NCBI GenBank assembly: GCA_964447925.1
Contig: CAYUUP010000008.1
Span: 1-29,872, forward strand
DNA: 29,872 bases
From: CAYUUP01 sp964447925
GTDB taxonomy: Bacteria > Bacillota > Clostridia > Oscillospirales > Oscillospiraceae
Reading direction: 5' to 3'
Shown: positions 16,535 to 24,191 of the stretch, piece after piece
Numbering within the stretch: position 1 is the first letter of the stretch
How the letters are laid out: each line of letters opens with the position of its first letter
Notes under the pieces: generated by a model
Told to the model about the DNA's origin: nothing
Database searches by the model: none
The model's input: the letters and a program-made list of their open reading frames with translations, nothing else
Translations under genes and position numbers: made by a program

Positions 16535-17710
16535 TTAATCCAACTGCTCCAGGCAGCCATCTTCATCGAACCTCAAATGGTGCATTTCCAGCTTCTGCAC
16601 CCGCTCCATCTCGTCCATTTTGAGCTGCTCTGTGACGGAGCAGACAAAGGTATAGGCCACACCGTGCTTTTTAGCCCGGCCTGTCCGGCCAATGCGGTGG
16701 ATATAGTACTCCTGCTCATCGGGAACATCGTAATTGAATATCACATCCACATCGTCGATGTCCAGTCCCCGGGATGCCACATCGGTGGCCACCAGCACCC
16801 GTAGCTTTCCGCCCCGGAACTGTTGCAGGGTCTGCTCCCGGAGCTTTTGGGCGATGTCCCCATGGATGGGGGCGCAGGAGATATGCTGCATTTGCAGCAG
16901 GGCCGCCAGCCGGTCAGTCATATTCTTTGTATTGCAGAAAGCGATTGCCCGATCGTACCCGCCGCCCTCCAGCAGGGCCACCATTGTGTCCAGCTTCTGC
17001 CGCCGATCATCCAGATCCAGCCGGTACTGCATGATGTCCGGACGGTTTTCCTCCACCGGGCGAACCGTGATCTCGACGGGATCCCGCTGGTAGACCCAGG
17101 AGATGTCCATCACCTCCCGGGAAATGGTGGCGGAGAAAAGGCCCAGATTTTTCCGCTGGGGGATTAAATCCAAAATCCGGGTCACATCCCGGACAAATCC
17201 CATGTCCAGCATCCGGTCAGCCTCGTCCAAAATTACCGTCTCCACCTTGTCCAGTTTCAGGGAGAGCCGCTTCACATGATCCATCAGCCGTCCCGGAGTG
17301 GCCACGATGATCTGGGGATGCTTTTTCAGCTGGTTCAGCTGCTTAGCAATGGGCTGTCCCCCGTAAAGACACGCCACCTTGACGTCTGGTCGGAAGGCGC
17401 ACAAATCCTTCAGCTCATCCCGGATTTGCAGGGCCAGCTCACGGGTAGGAGCCAGCACCAGCCCGGTGACATCTGTCCCCCGGGGATCAGTGTGTTCCAC
17501 CATTGGGATACCAAAGGCAAACGTCTTACCTGTGCCGGTGGGGGCTTTCGCCACCACATCCTTCCAGTCCATCAAATAGGGAATCGCGCCCCCCTGGACA
17601 GGGGTTGCAATCTCAAACCCCCTCTGGGCCAGCGCCCTCATAGTCTCAGGCGTCAGAGAGAGACTGTCATAGCGTATCTTCTCGTCTACTTCAATGCCGT
17701 TAATTTCCAT
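16535..17710 (-). CDS. DEAD-box ATP-dependent RNA helicase
   Basis: This 391-residue cytosolic RNA helicase remodels RNA or RNA-protein complexes, for example in ribosome assembly or mRNA decay. The DEAD-box motifs appear in order: Walker A APTGTGKT, PTREL, TPGRLMDH, DEAD (in VILDEADRMLDMGF), SAT, ATDVASRGLDI and HRIGRTGR. No long C-terminal extension or RNA-binding domain follows, so it is close to a minimal helicase core. I chose the ATG at 17708-17710 because GGAAGGAA lies 8 nt upstream. asnS lies upstream on the same strand, 138 bp away. That gap holds a perfect palindrome (17783-17794), so the helicase may have its own regulated promoter. Confidence 0.93.
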   Translation of the reverse strand: MEINGIEVDEKIRYDSLSLTPETMRALAQRGFEIATPVQGGAIPYLMDWKDVVAKAPTGTGKTFAFGIPMVEHTDPRGTDVTGLVLAPTRELALQIRDELKDLCAFRPDVKVACLYGGQPIAKQLNQLKKHPQIIVATPGRLMDHVKRLSLKLDKVETVILDEADRMLDMGFVRDVTRILDLIPQRKNLGLFSATISREVMDISWVYQRDPVEITVRPVEENRPDIMQYRLDLDDRRQKLDTMVALLEGGGYDRAIAFCNTKNMTDRLAALLQMQHISCAPIHGDIAQKLREQTLQQFRGGKLRVLVATDVASRGLDIDDVDVIFNYDVPDEQEYYIHRIGRTGRAKKHGVAYTFVCSVTEQLKMDEMERVQKLEMHHLRFDEDGCLEQLD

Positions 17711-17782
17711 AGGTTCATTCCTTCCGGGCCACAGGTCTGGCCCCTTCATGCTTGCCAGGGAACCGGCTCTGGGTTCTGCTGT

Positions 17783-17794
17783 ATACAATTGTAT
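17783..17794. promoter_or_regulatory. 12-bp perfect palindrome upstream of the helicase
   Basis: ATACAATTGTAT is a perfect 12-bp palindrome about 75 bp upstream of the helicase start codon. On the minus strand it contains TACAAT, a possible -10 element, although no good -35 lies at 17 bp. This is a possible operator or a promoter core. An additional 6-bp stem hairpin (17725-17743) lies between it and the start codon. Confidence 0.4.
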
Positions 17795-17848
17795 CCGCTC
17801 CGGGCCGACGCCAATCAAATGGGAAAGACCGTCTGGGCGGTTCTTGTA

Positions 17849-19246
17849 TTAAAACGCCGCGTTGCCCACAGTGCGGGGGTGGGGCAGTACGTCCCGGATA
17901 TTGTTGACGCCAGTGAGGTACATCACCATCCGCTCGAAACCCAAACCAAAGCCGGCATGGCGGCAGGAGCCATACTTCCGCAGCTCCAGATACCACCAGT
18001 AATCCTCTCTGTTAAGACCCAGCTCGTCCATCCTGGCCTCCAAAATCTCCAGTCGCTCCTCCCGCTGGGAGCCGCCGATAATTTCTCCAATGCCGGGAAC
18101 CAGACAATCCATAGCGGCTACGGTTTTGCCATCGTCATTCCGTCTCATATAGAACGCCTTGATTCCGGCAGGATAATCGGTGACAAAGACAGGGCGTTTG
18201 AAGTGTTCCTCGGTGAGATAGCGCTCATGCTCCGTCTGGAGGTCGCAGCCCCACTCCACCGGATAGTCAAATTTCCGGCCGGATTGTTTCAAAATTTCAA
18301 TTGCATCGGTATAACTCACCTGACCGAAGTCGGAGGTGAGTACATGTTCCAGCCGCTCGCGCAGCCCCTTGTCCACAAAGGAATTGAAAAAGCTCATCTC
18401 CTCCGGGCAATGCTCCATCACATACCGGATGATATACTTAATCATTGCCTCGGCAGTAGCCATGTCATCCTCTAGGTCGGCAAAGGCCATCTCCGGCTCG
18501 ATCATCCAGAATTCGGCGGCGTGGCGGGGAGTGTTGGAGTTCTCCGCTCGGAAGGTAGGTCCGAAAGTGTAGATATTACCGAAGGCCATGGCGAAGGACT
18601 CCGCGTTCAATTGACCCGAGACGGTCAAATTGGCAGGCTTGCCGAAGAAATCCTGGGAAAAATCCACCTGTCCGTCCTCTGTCCTAGGTGGATCCTCTGC
18701 ATCCAACGTAGTCACCCGGAACATCTCCCCCGCCCCCTCGCAGTCGGAGGCGGTGATGATGGGGGTATGGACATAGACAAAACCCTGATTTTGGAAAAAG
18801 CAGTGGATCGCCTGCGCCGTAGCGCTCCGCACCCGGAAAACAGCGGAGAACAGATTGGTACGGGGACGCAGATGCTGTACAGTGCGGAGATATTCCACCG
18901 TGTGGCGCTTTTTTTGCAGAGGATAATCCGGGGCGGAGGCACCCTCCACCTCCACCGCCGCCGCTTTTAGCTCATAGGGCTGCTTAGCCCCAGGTGTCAG
19001 GGTAAAAGCGCCGGTAACAATGAGGGCCGCCCCAACATTCTGACGGATGACCGTCTCATAATCAGGCAGGCTCTCCCGTTCCAGCACAATCTGCAGACCG
19101 GAAAAATTGCTGCCGTCATTTAAGGCCACGAAGCCGAAGGTCTTCATATTGCGGATACTTCTGACCCAGCCGGCCACAGTGACGGTCACTCCGCTGTACT
19201 TCTCCGGAGCGGCAGCCAGCTGTGCGATAGTAATGCGTTTGATCAT
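17849..19246 (-). CDS. asnS: asparaginyl-tRNA synthetase
   Basis: AsnRS charges tRNA-Asn with asparagine. This 465-residue class II synthetase has an N-terminal OB-fold anticodon-binding domain (VTVAGWVRSIRNMKTFGFVALNDG). Its catalytic core has motif 2 (FRAENSNTPRHAAEFWMIEPE region) and motif 3 (GFGLGFERMVMYLTG). The GEMF and SQREERLEILEAR segments are also characteristic. AAAGGAG precedes the ATG at 19244-19246. An extended -10 promoter lies about 95 bp upstream (19340-19350). The leader is too short for a T-box riboswitch and I saw no T-box motif in it. Confidence 0.96.
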   Translation of the reverse strand: MIKRITIAQLAAAPEKYSGVTVTVAGWVRSIRNMKTFGFVALNDGSNFSGLQIVLERESLPDYETVIRQNVGAALIVTGAFTLTPGAKQPYELKAAAVEVEGASAPDYPLQKKRHTVEYLRTVQHLRPRTNLFSAVFRVRSATAQAIHCFFQNQGFVYVHTPIITASDCEGAGEMFRVTTLDAEDPPRTEDGQVDFSQDFFGKPANLTVSGQLNAESFAMAFGNIYTFGPTFRAENSNTPRHAAEFWMIEPEMAFADLEDDMATAEAMIKYIIRYVMEHCPEEMSFFNSFVDKGLRERLEHVLTSDFGQVSYTDAIEILKQSGRKFDYPVEWGCDLQTEHERYLTEEHFKRPVFVTDYPAGIKAFYMRRNDDGKTVAAMDCLVPGIGEIIGGSQREERLEILEARMDELGLNREDYWWYLELRKYGSCRHAGFGLGFERMVMYLTGVNNIRDVLPHPRTVGNAAF

Positions 19247-19339
19247 AATTGATACTCCTTTAGTCCCCGGGCCAGCTATAGCCCATTGTATTTCAGTTTT
19301 TTAATCGCGTCTGGGAGCTTATGCCTGCCTAGTGTTCAC

Positions 19340-19350
19340 ATTATACCATA
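19340..19350 (-). promoter_or_regulatory. asnS: extended -10 promoter of asnS
   Basis: On the minus strand, TGG-TATAAT (TATAAT at 19340-19345 with TG one base upstream) forms an extended -10 element. No good -35 is visible. It lies about 95 bp before the asnS start codon. Confidence 0.6.
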
Positions 19351-19390
19351 CCTGAAGCTCTTTGGGTAGTGCCAATCAGGTTGGAGAATC

Positions 19391-19897
19391 TTAAAATTTC
19401 CCCTTTCCCTTTTTGTCCATCCGTTTGACCACCAGTTGGGCGCAGACACCGGTAAACGCTCCGGTCAAAACACCAGAGATAATCAATACCGGGAGGTAGG
19501 TTGCCAACAGCGGCGTGGAGGTGATCAGGATGGCCACAATCAACTGCCCCAAATTGTGAAACACCGCCCCGATGACGCTGCACACCCAAATCTGCTTCCG
19601 GGTGAGAAAAAGGCGGAGTATAGACATGACGGCCAGGCACAGCAGTCCGCCCCCCAGGGAATAGAACAGCGTCATTAATTGCCCGGAAAACAGGCTGCCC
19701 AGCAGCACCCGCACCAGCAGGATCATAGCGGCCGGGCCTGGCCCCAGGGTAAAGACAGCAAAGACCGTGACGATGTTGGCCAGCCCCAGCTTGACGCCTG
19801 GGAGCGGGATCACTGCAGGAAGCTGGGCCTCCACCATAAAAATTGTCAGAGCGATGGCGGTGAGCAACGACATATAGGCAATTTTTTTTGTGCGCAC
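19391..19897 (-). CDS. Gx-type membrane protein (heptaprenyl diphosphate synthase component I family; EetB-like)
   Basis: This 168-residue, strongly hydrophobic protein has about five membrane segments. The conserved PLPGVKLGLANIVTV near residue 32 is typical of the family annotated as heptaprenyl diphosphate synthase component I or Gx transporter, whose fold resembles ECF-transporter S components. The annotation as a prenyl synthase is probably misleading, since no DDxxD motif is present. The start is GTG at 19895-19897, with GGAGGGG upstream. The start lies 12 bp after the stop of the NusG-II gene, so the two are co-transcribed. By family knowledge this pairing matches EetB and EetA of flavin-based extracellular electron transfer loci. 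No flavin transferase or NADH dehydrogenase gene is nearby here. Confidence 0.8.
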   Translation of the reverse strand: MRTKKIAYMSLLTAIALTIFMVEAQLPAVIPLPGVKLGLANIVTVFAVFTLGPGPAAMILLVRVLLGSLFSGQLMTLFYSLGGGLLCLAVMSILRLFLTRKQIWVCSVIGAVFHNLGQLIVAILITSTPLLATYLPVLIISGVLTGAFTGVCAQLVVKRMDKKGKGKF

Positions 19898-19909
19898 GAC
19901 ATCCCCTCC

Positions 19910-20302
19910 TCACTGGCTGACAATGTCTACATTGGCGGTAGCGGTATCCCGCTGGATTTGAATGACCACCTGGTGAGGCAGACAGACCACCGGCGTAATG
20001 CCCCCGGTGATCCAGCCTTGATTCACACAGATCTGGTCGGGACAGTCCGCCTCTGAGATGCGGATGCGTCCCGGCTCCACCGTCACCGTGTTGCTCCCCG
20101 CCTCTGTCTCAATAGTAAAGGAGGTTGGCTTCGTAACCTGGGAGAGGTCGATGGAGTAGCGGCACTCCCCATCCACGTAAATATTGGCGATGGTGCCGCC
20201 GACAGAAAGCCGGGGCAGGAGAAAAAGAGCGGCACAGGAGAGGGCCAGCAGGACGGCGATGCAGATGATCCAAAAGCAGGTGCTTCGGGGCTTCGGTTTC
20301 AC
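19910..20302 (-). CDS. NusG-domain-II membrane-anchored protein (EetA-like)
   Basis: This 130-residue protein has one N-terminal transmembrane segment (about 10-31) followed by an extracytoplasmic NusG-II-type domain. The domain has the family pattern CPDQICVNQGWI...VVCLPHQVVIQI, with conserved Cys, Gly and CLP residues. Despite the domain name, it is not a transcription factor. The start is GTG at 20300-20302, with GGGAGG upstream and a promoter at 20335-20363. Together with the Gx-type gene it forms a two-gene operon, probably for an envelope redox or quinone/flavin-related function. This is inference from family association. Confidence 0.8.
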   Translation of the reverse strand: MKPKPRSTCFWIICIAVLLALSCAALFLLPRLSVGGTIANIYVDGECRYSIDLSQVTKPTSFTIETEAGSNTVTVEPGRIRISEADCPDQICVNQGWITGGITPVVCLPHQVVIQIQRDTATANVDIVSQ

Positions 20303-20334
20303 GGCTTGTCCTCCCTTCAGATTAGGCTTCTGTT

Positions 20335-20363
20335 ACTTTACCACATTGGACGGCATTTGGCAA
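20335..20363 (-). promoter_or_regulatory. promoter of the NusG-II/Gx operon
   Basis: On the minus strand, TTGCCA (20358-20363), a 17-bp spacer and TAAAGT (20335-20340), with TGG before the -10 element. It lies about 33 bp before the GTG start of the NusG-II gene. Confidence 0.6.
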
Positions 20364-20407
20364 GGGCAAAAGCCGTCCAGCAGCAGAGCTTTCCGCAGTA
20401 AAAGGCG

Positions 20408-20437
20408 GGGCCGCAGCGTTTCCCCTTGCTGCGGCCC
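20408..20437 (-). terminator. terminator after the Na+/solute symporter gene
   Basis: A perfect 10-bp GC-rich stem (20408-20417 with 20428-20437) with a 10-nt loop, flanked by A/T runs on both sides. It lies 19 bp beyond the symporter stop and just before the NusG-II promoter, insulating the two units. Confidence 0.75.
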
Positions 20438-20455
20438 TTTAAAAGAGGTTTTGTC

Positions 20456-21886
20456 TTATGTCTCGGCCAAAGTGGGCGGCTGCTTCCTGCCCACGGCCAG
20501 ACCGATGCCCATGATTACGAGATCGGCAATAATACCGGCGAAGAGGGAGTCAAAGGGCAGCACGCCAGAGAGGACGGTGCCGAAAATCAGCACCAGCACT
20601 GGCCCCACGATAATGGAGGCCAGGGCAAAGCCTTTGCGGATGCGGCCCTTGAACCACAGGGCGCCCAGGAGGGGGACAAAGACCACCGCTCCCCGCAGTC
20701 CCATGGACATAAAGGCAAAGTTCAGGATGGTATCCCCCAGTGAGCCGGTGGACATACAGCAAGCAACGGCCAGCACCAGCACGATCCACAGCTTGCTCAT
20801 CATGCCCAGGACCTTGGGGTTGTCGAATTTGTGGGTCACAGTTTGGATGATGTCGTGGTTAATGATGGAGGAGATGCCCAGCGCCAGCCCGGCCCCAGTA
20901 CCTACCGAGGCAATGAACAGCGTCCCCAGGATGACGCCGCTCAGCAGGGGAGGGACATGGGCAGAGATAAAGGTAGTCAAGGCGGTCTTGGCGGTCAGTC
21001 CCTCATAGAGTCCCATATTTGCCCGCATATACAGGCCCACCAGGATTCCGCCCACACCAATGGGCGGAATGAGGACGGCGGAGAGCAGAGCGCCCTGCCG
21101 GGCGGCCCGGTCGCTCTTGGCAGAGAGGACTGCCTGGGCATAGGTCTGTGTGGTGAGTACGCCTAAAATCAGGGACAGTCCGGCGCCGGCATCGGCGCCG
21201 ACACCCCGGTTAAAGAGATTAAAATAATTATGAATCTCCGGCAGACTGTCCGTTCCGGCGGGGATAATATCACCCACCATGGAGAGAAAGCCCCCCACGC
21301 CGCCGGTGAGCATCAGTACAATGGCGGCACAGCCCATCATGGCAATATACAGCAGCACCGTCTTCAACATCCCCACCATGCCCGCACCCTTAGTCCCGCC
21401 AAAGACCACATACAGCACCATAAAGACAGCGGAAATGATCAGGGAGGGCACGATGCCAAGGTTGGGCAGGATGACGGCGATGACGGCAGTGGCAGACAGC
21501 AGCTGGGAGATGACATTGATAAAGGTACCCACCGAGTTCAGCACAGAGGCAGACATACCTGCTGCAGGGCCGTACTCCTGCTCGATCATACCCACCAGCG
21601 TGGGGCAACCGCTGCGGCGGAGGGGGGCAACATAGACCAAGCCCAGCACCAGGCAGGCGATGCCGCCGCCCAGAGTGAACCACCAGGCAGACAGGCCGTA
21701 GGTAAAGGCTAGCTGCGCGGTACCCACTGTGGATGAGCCGCCCACCAGGGTGCCGATAATCAGTCCAGCCACAATGGGCGAGCCGTTGCTGTTCCCGCCG
21801 GACTTCGCTTTGGTGCCGGAGTATATAGAGAGTCCCAGAATCAAGATGATGGAGAGGGCCAGCCCCACAATTTGCAGGGTTTCCAT
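20456..21886 (-). CDS. sodium:solute symporter (SSS) family transporter
   Basis: This 476-residue integral membrane protein has about 12-13 hydrophobic segments and the SSS-family layout. Small-residue-rich segments near the N-terminus (IVAGLIIGTLVGGSSTVGTAQLAF) match the family's Na+/substrate-binding TM1 region. A second site, VGTGAGLALGISSIINHDI, lies near residue 345. It would import an organic solute with Na+. The substrate cannot be read from sequence; the context suggests a compound used by the adjacent catabolic genes, such as a carboxylate. The ATG at 21884-21886 begins 6 bp after the stop of the DUF1275 gene, so the pair is translationally linked. Its own ribosome binding site is weak. 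Confidence 0.88.
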   Translation of the reverse strand: METLQIVGLALSIILILGLSIYSGTKAKSGGNSNGSPIVAGLIIGTLVGGSSTVGTAQLAFTYGLSAWWFTLGGGIACLVLGLVYVAPLRRSGCPTLVGMIEQEYGPAAGMSASVLNSVGTFINVISQLLSATAVIAVILPNLGIVPSLIISAVFMVLYVVFGGTKGAGMVGMLKTVLLYIAMMGCAAIVLMLTGGVGGFLSMVGDIIPAGTDSLPEIHNYFNLFNRGVGADAGAGLSLILGVLTTQTYAQAVLSAKSDRAARQGALLSAVLIPPIGVGGILVGLYMRANMGLYEGLTAKTALTTFISAHVPPLLSGVILGTLFIASVGTGAGLALGISSIINHDIIQTVTHKFDNPKVLGMMSKLWIVLVLAVACCMSTGSLGDTILNFAFMSMGLRGAVVFVPLLGALWFKGRIRKGFALASIIVGPVLVLIFGTVLSGVLPFDSLFAGIIADLVIMGIGLAVGRKQPPTLAET

Positions 21887-21892
21887 GTTATA

Positions 21893-22657
21893 TCACGCGT
21901 CCTTTCGTTCCAGTGACAACGGATTTTTCTCTTTGAAGGATGTGGTGTCATGGCCTCCGGGCTTTCTGTCCCGAAATGCCCGCTCGGTAAAGAGATCGGC
22001 GTGAAGCAGATCCAGAAAGACCAGCAGAAAGAGCAGGGAAGCACACCAGATGGCTTTTCCAAAAACCGAGGAGGACAGCAGTGTCCCCGCTGCGGCGCCT
22101 GCCACGAAGATGGCCAGCATCTCCAAATGGAGCAGGAATCTGGACCGATGGTTCTTATCCCGATGCCGGAGCCAGCGCTCCAGATGGACGCCCAACTGCC
22201 GCAGGTGATTGGTGCAGAAGGTGGTGGCCATGGGGACGCCCTCCACCTGACGGAAAGTATTGTACTGCATGGAGCAGATAAAGTTAACGGCCACCTGGGT
22301 GATCTGATAGGGGGCGGTTTCCGGCAGCAGCCCCAGCAGGAAAGTCACCAGCATTTCAAAGCCCACCAGCAGGGTGTCCCATCGGAGGCCGAGGCTCCGG
22401 CGCTTCACCCGGTTGGGCAGTATCTCGGAGATGACCGCCCCGGCCATATAGGCGGAGATAGGCAGCAGTAGATAGGCGGCGCGGCTCCAATCTCCGCTGC
22501 CCAGAGCGAAGCCCAGCAGGACGATGTTGCCGGTCTGGGCGTTGCAGAATACACCACCCCGGATAGTATAGGTAAAACCGCCCAGCAGGCCGCCGCAGGC
22601 CATCAGCAAAAAGGCCGTCCGCCTTTTTTCACATTCCAGATATCCCGATGCCTCCAC
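21893..22657 (-). CDS. DUF1275 (YoaK-family) membrane protein
   Basis: This 254-residue protein has about six membrane segments. The DUF1275 hallmark GGFTYTIRGGVFCNAQTGNIV lies near residues 26-46, and MATTFCTNHLRQL near 142-154 is a second family motif. The function of the family is not established; a transporter role is suspected from its topology. The C-terminal tail is charged. The start is GTG at 22655-22657, with GGGAG about 11 nt upstream. It is transcribed from its own promoter (22703-22731) together with the SSS symporter. Its place next to a catabolic cluster suggests a transport or accessory role, but this is inference. Confidence 0.85.
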   Translation of the reverse strand: MEASGYLECEKRRTAFLLMACGGLLGGFTYTIRGGVFCNAQTGNIVLLGFALGSGDWSRAAYLLLPISAYMAGAVISEILPNRVKRRSLGLRWDTLLVGFEMLVTFLLGLLPETAPYQITQVAVNFICSMQYNTFRQVEGVPMATTFCTNHLRQLGVHLERWLRHRDKNHRSRFLLHLEMLAIFVAGAAAGTLLSSSVFGKAIWCASLLFLLVFLDLLHADLFTERAFRDRKPGGHDTTSFKEKNPLSLERKDA

Positions 22658-22702
22658 GCAAACCGACTCCCTTTCTTTGAGCGTGGACGAAAGCCGCCTG
22701 TT

Positions 22703-22731
22703 CTTTTACCACATCGGCTTGGAAATGTCAA
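22703..22731 (-). promoter_or_regulatory. promoter of the DUF1275-symporter unit
   Basis: On the minus strand, a perfect TTGACA (22726-22731), a 17-bp spacer and TAAAAG (22703-22708), with TGG before the -10 element. The -10 surroundings (TGTGGTAAA) match those of the NusG-II promoter at 20335-20363, so the two may share a feature or a regulator. Confidence 0.65.
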
Positions 22732-22748
22732 GTTAAAAGGCGGAAGCA

Positions 22749-22772
22749 GCCCGCCGTCCTTTCGCGGCGGGC
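22749..22772 (-). terminator. hairpin after the CoA-transferase genes
   Basis: An 8-bp perfect GC stem (22749-22756 with 22765-22772) with an 8-nt loop lies 14 bp after the beta-subunit stop. There is no immediate T-run (CTTTTA comes about 10 nt later), so termination may be partial and allow read-through into the DUF1275 gene. Confidence 0.55.
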
Positions 22773-22785
22773 CGGTATTTACCTG

Positions 22786-23451
22786 TTAAACCATGCTTCC
22801 AACCTTTTCCGGAACAATCAGGGCAGCGCCGGTTTTGGACACGACTTCCTCCACGGTAGTGGTGGGGGCTATTTCCTCCAGCACGGGACCCTCCGGGGTG
22901 ATGTGGATGACGGCCAGTTCTGAGACAAAGTAGTCTACGCAGTGATAGCCAGTGAGGGGCATATCGGTGTGCTGAACCAGCTTGGGATTACCCGCCTTGT
23001 CGGTGTGGGTACTCATGACGATGGTGATCTTGGCACCGGAGACTAAATCCATGGCGCCGCCCATGCCGGCGGCAGCCTTGCCGGGGATCATCCAGTTGGC
23101 AAGGTTGCCCTCGGCATCCACTTCATAGGCGCCCAGCACGGTGACGGCTACGTGACCACCCCGGATATAGCCGAAGGAACGGAAGCTGTCAAAAGTGGAG
23201 GCTCCCACCCGCATCATGGCGGGCCGTCCTCCGGCGTCTACCACATCGGCAGGGGCAACCTCGCCCTCCGTGGGGGTGTTGCCCAGGCCGATGATGCCGT
23301 TCTCTGAGTCCACCCAGACGTCCACGTCATCAGGGATGAAGTCTAGGCACAGGGTGGGCATACCGATGCCCAGATTCACCAAATCGCCGTCCTTAAAGAA
23401 TTTCGCGGTGCGGCAGGCGATAAATTCTCTCGCATTGGTCGGTGTTCTCAT
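22786..23451 (-). CDS. atoA: acetate/acetoacetate/butyrate-type CoA-transferase, beta subunit
   Basis: This is the catalytic subunit of a family I CoA-transferase, which moves CoA between acyl-CoA and a free carboxylate through a glutamyl-CoA thioester. The motif VDSENGIIGLG carries the catalytic Glu50. NLGIGMPTL near residue 26 and GGAMDLVSGAK are also typical. At 221 residues it has full length. GAGGAGG precedes the ATG at 23449-23451, only 2 bp after the alpha-subunit stop, as expected for a fixed subunit ratio. Acetoacetate or butyrate is the family default. Here the enzyme may activate a keto acid made by the upstream enzymes. The exact acyl substrate is not readable from sequence. Confidence 0.92.
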   Translation of the reverse strand: MRTPTNAREFIACRTAKFFKDGDLVNLGIGMPTLCLDFIPDDVDVWVDSENGIIGLGNTPTEGEVAPADVVDAGGRPAMMRVGASTFDSFRSFGYIRGGHVAVTVLGAYEVDAEGNLANWMIPGKAAAGMGGAMDLVSGAKITIVMSTHTDKAGNPKLVQHTDMPLTGYHCVDYFVSELAVIHITPEGPVLEEIAPTTTVEEVVSKTGAALIVPEKVGSMV

Positions 23452-23453
23452 AA

Positions 23454-24170
23454 TTATGCCTCCTCTGTCTCAGCCTGAACAATCAGATCCACCAGCGCAC
23501 CAGGGGTCATGACCTCGTTGGGGGCGATTTCCCCCACCTCCACGATGTGTTCTGCCTCCACGATGACAAAATCGGCAGCAGTCGCAAATGCCTCGTTGAA
23601 GTTCCTGGCAGTATGATTGTACACGACGTTGCCCATCTTGTCCGCTTTATAGGCATGGATCAGAGCAACATCAGCGTGTAGGGGCAGTTCCAGGATATAG
23701 CGCTTGCCCTTCTGGGGATCGGTGGGCTTGACGAACTTATACTCGCCCTTCTCGTCATCCCACTCGAGAAGCTGCTTGCCTTCCTCCATAGGGGTATGGA
23801 CACCGGTGGGAGTGAGGATGCCGCCAATACCTGCACCACCGGCACGGGTTTTTTCGGCGATGGAACCCTGCGGCACAAAGGTGATGTTGATCTCGCCCTT
23901 GACTGCCTTTTCCATGGTTTCCACATTGCTGCCGATATGGGAACAGGTGATATGCGCGATGCGGTTGTCATGAACCAGCAGCCCGATGCCCTGCCCCTTG
24001 ACAGAGGTGTTGTTGGAGATAACGCTCAGATCCTTGATCCCGGCCTTCATCAAGCCCCGGATGAGAGTCTGGGCAACACCGCAGTTGACAAAGCCGGGGA
24101 GCATGACGGTCATGCCGTCGAAGCAATGGGTCATCGCCTCTTCCACAGAGACTACCTTGTTTTTAGCCAT
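23454..24170 (-). CDS. atoD: acetate/acetoacetate/butyrate-type CoA-transferase, alpha subunit
   Basis: This 238-residue partner subunit contributes most of the CoA-binding surface. It shows the family motifs LPGFVNCGVAQTLIRGL near the N-terminus, LSVISNNTS, and IAEKTRAGGAGIGGILTPTG near residues 104-123. It lies 21 bp after the dehydrogenase stop and 2 bp before the beta subunit. It belongs to the same leftward transcript as the cyclase and dehydrogenase genes. AAAGGA lies about 12 nt before the ATG at 24168-24170. Confidence 0.92.
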   Translation of the reverse strand: MAKNKVVSVEEAMTHCFDGMTVMLPGFVNCGVAQTLIRGLMKAGIKDLSVISNNTSVKGQGIGLLVHDNRIAHITCSHIGSNVETMEKAVKGEINITFVPQGSIAEKTRAGGAGIGGILTPTGVHTPMEEGKQLLEWDDEKGEYKFVKPTDPQKGKRYILELPLHADVALIHAYKADKMGNVVYNHTARNFNEAFATAADFVIVEAEHIVEVGEIAPNEVMTPGALVDLIVQAETEEA

Positions 24171-24191
24171 AGTGTTTCCGTCCTTTCCGTC

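Noticed and set aside
17276..18475. Plus-strand open frame of about 400 codons across the helicase and asnS
   Set aside because: Both genes beneath it are certain; the translation has no recognisable domain.
19247..19390. Possible T-box riboswitch upstream of asnS
   Set aside because: The leader from the extended -10 element to the ATG is only about 90 nt, with no T-box sequence or terminator/antiterminator pair.
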